Of a stretch of 13,249 nucleotides of DNA, positions 13,227 to 13,249 are shown piece after piece. Below the pieces are notes generated by a model. That model was given only the letters and a program-made list of their open reading frames with translations, was not told the DNA's origin and ran no database searches. The translations under genes were made by a program, and so were the position numbers. Positions within the stretch are counted from its first letter, which is position 1. Each line of letters opens with the position of its first letter. Source of the stretch: JAGORY01 sp964517585 (lineage in GTDB: Bacteria > Patescibacteriota > Gracilibacteria > Peribacterales > Peribacteraceae); contig CAZFCB010000032.1 of assembly GCA_964517585.1 (NCBI GenBank), forward strand, positions 1-13,249, in the 5' to 3' direction.

Positions 13227-13232
13227 AGTATA
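13227..13232 (-). promoter_or_regulatory. -10 box candidate for tRNA-Ile
   Basis: The reverse strand reads TATACT (5 of 6), with a predicted start near 13220, 27 nt before the tRNA. A -35 box at standard spacing would lie just outside the window, so this stays tentative. Confidence 0.35.
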
Positions 13233-13249
13233 GCGAAGTTGCAAACTGC

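Overview
The window is bacterial chromosome of core-genome character: 13 well-supported protein genes and two tRNA genes, tightly packed on both strands. The best guess for the source is an uncultivated Patescibacteria/CPR-type bacterium. Pointers are the extended GmaD2-type lipoprotein, the GT-C membrane protein with TPR repeats, mostly single-gene transcription units, leaderless promoters and the lack of Shine-Dalgarno motifs. This assignment is an inference. The standard genetic code reads every gene at full length, but all 13 complete genes stop with TAA or TAG and none with TGA.

Layout. 1-125: an unresolved edge. 126-2546 (+): a two-gene unit of a membrane-anchored exported protein and a TMTC/PMT-like membrane glycosyltransferase with six TPRs. 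2611-2685 (-): tRNA-Phe. 2686-2933: no gene, but a near-identical 27-nt direct repeat and several short hairpins. 3645-4940 and 2934-3626 (-): obgE followed by a methyltransferase-like gene. 4941-5092: divergent control region with the obgE promoter and a CIRCE-controlled dnaK promoter. 5093-7018 (+): dnaK, without grpE, dnaJ or hrcA beside it. 7022-7237 (-): a small orphan gene behind a consensus promoter. 7338-8342 (-): gap (GAPDH). 8393-9220 (-): endonuclease IV-like gene, divergent from 9284-10642 (+), a CCA-adding enzyme; the two share a mirror-image promoter region. 10639-11097 (-): GmaD2 lipoprotein. 11190-12167 (+): CNNM/CBS transporter-like protein. 12180-12464 (-): YdeI/OmpD-associated-type protein. 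12571-13068 (-): orphan protein. 13117-13193 (-): tRNA-Ile with the rare UAU anticodon.

How the parts relate. Most genes serve housekeeping: ribosome assembly (ObgE), protein folding (DnaK), glycolysis (GAPDH), DNA repair (Nfo-like), tRNA 3'-end maturation or repair (CCA enzyme) and tRNAs. Three products face the envelope: the glycosyltransferase pair, the lipoprotein and the CNNM protein. I see no phage, insertion sequence, CRISPR array, toxin-antitoxin or defence locus.

The most distinctive signal is regulatory. Seven genes carry a -10 hexamer 6-9 nt before the start codon, which puts the predicted transcription start on or within 4 nt of the start codon. No gene has a recognisable AGGAGG-type ribosome binding site.
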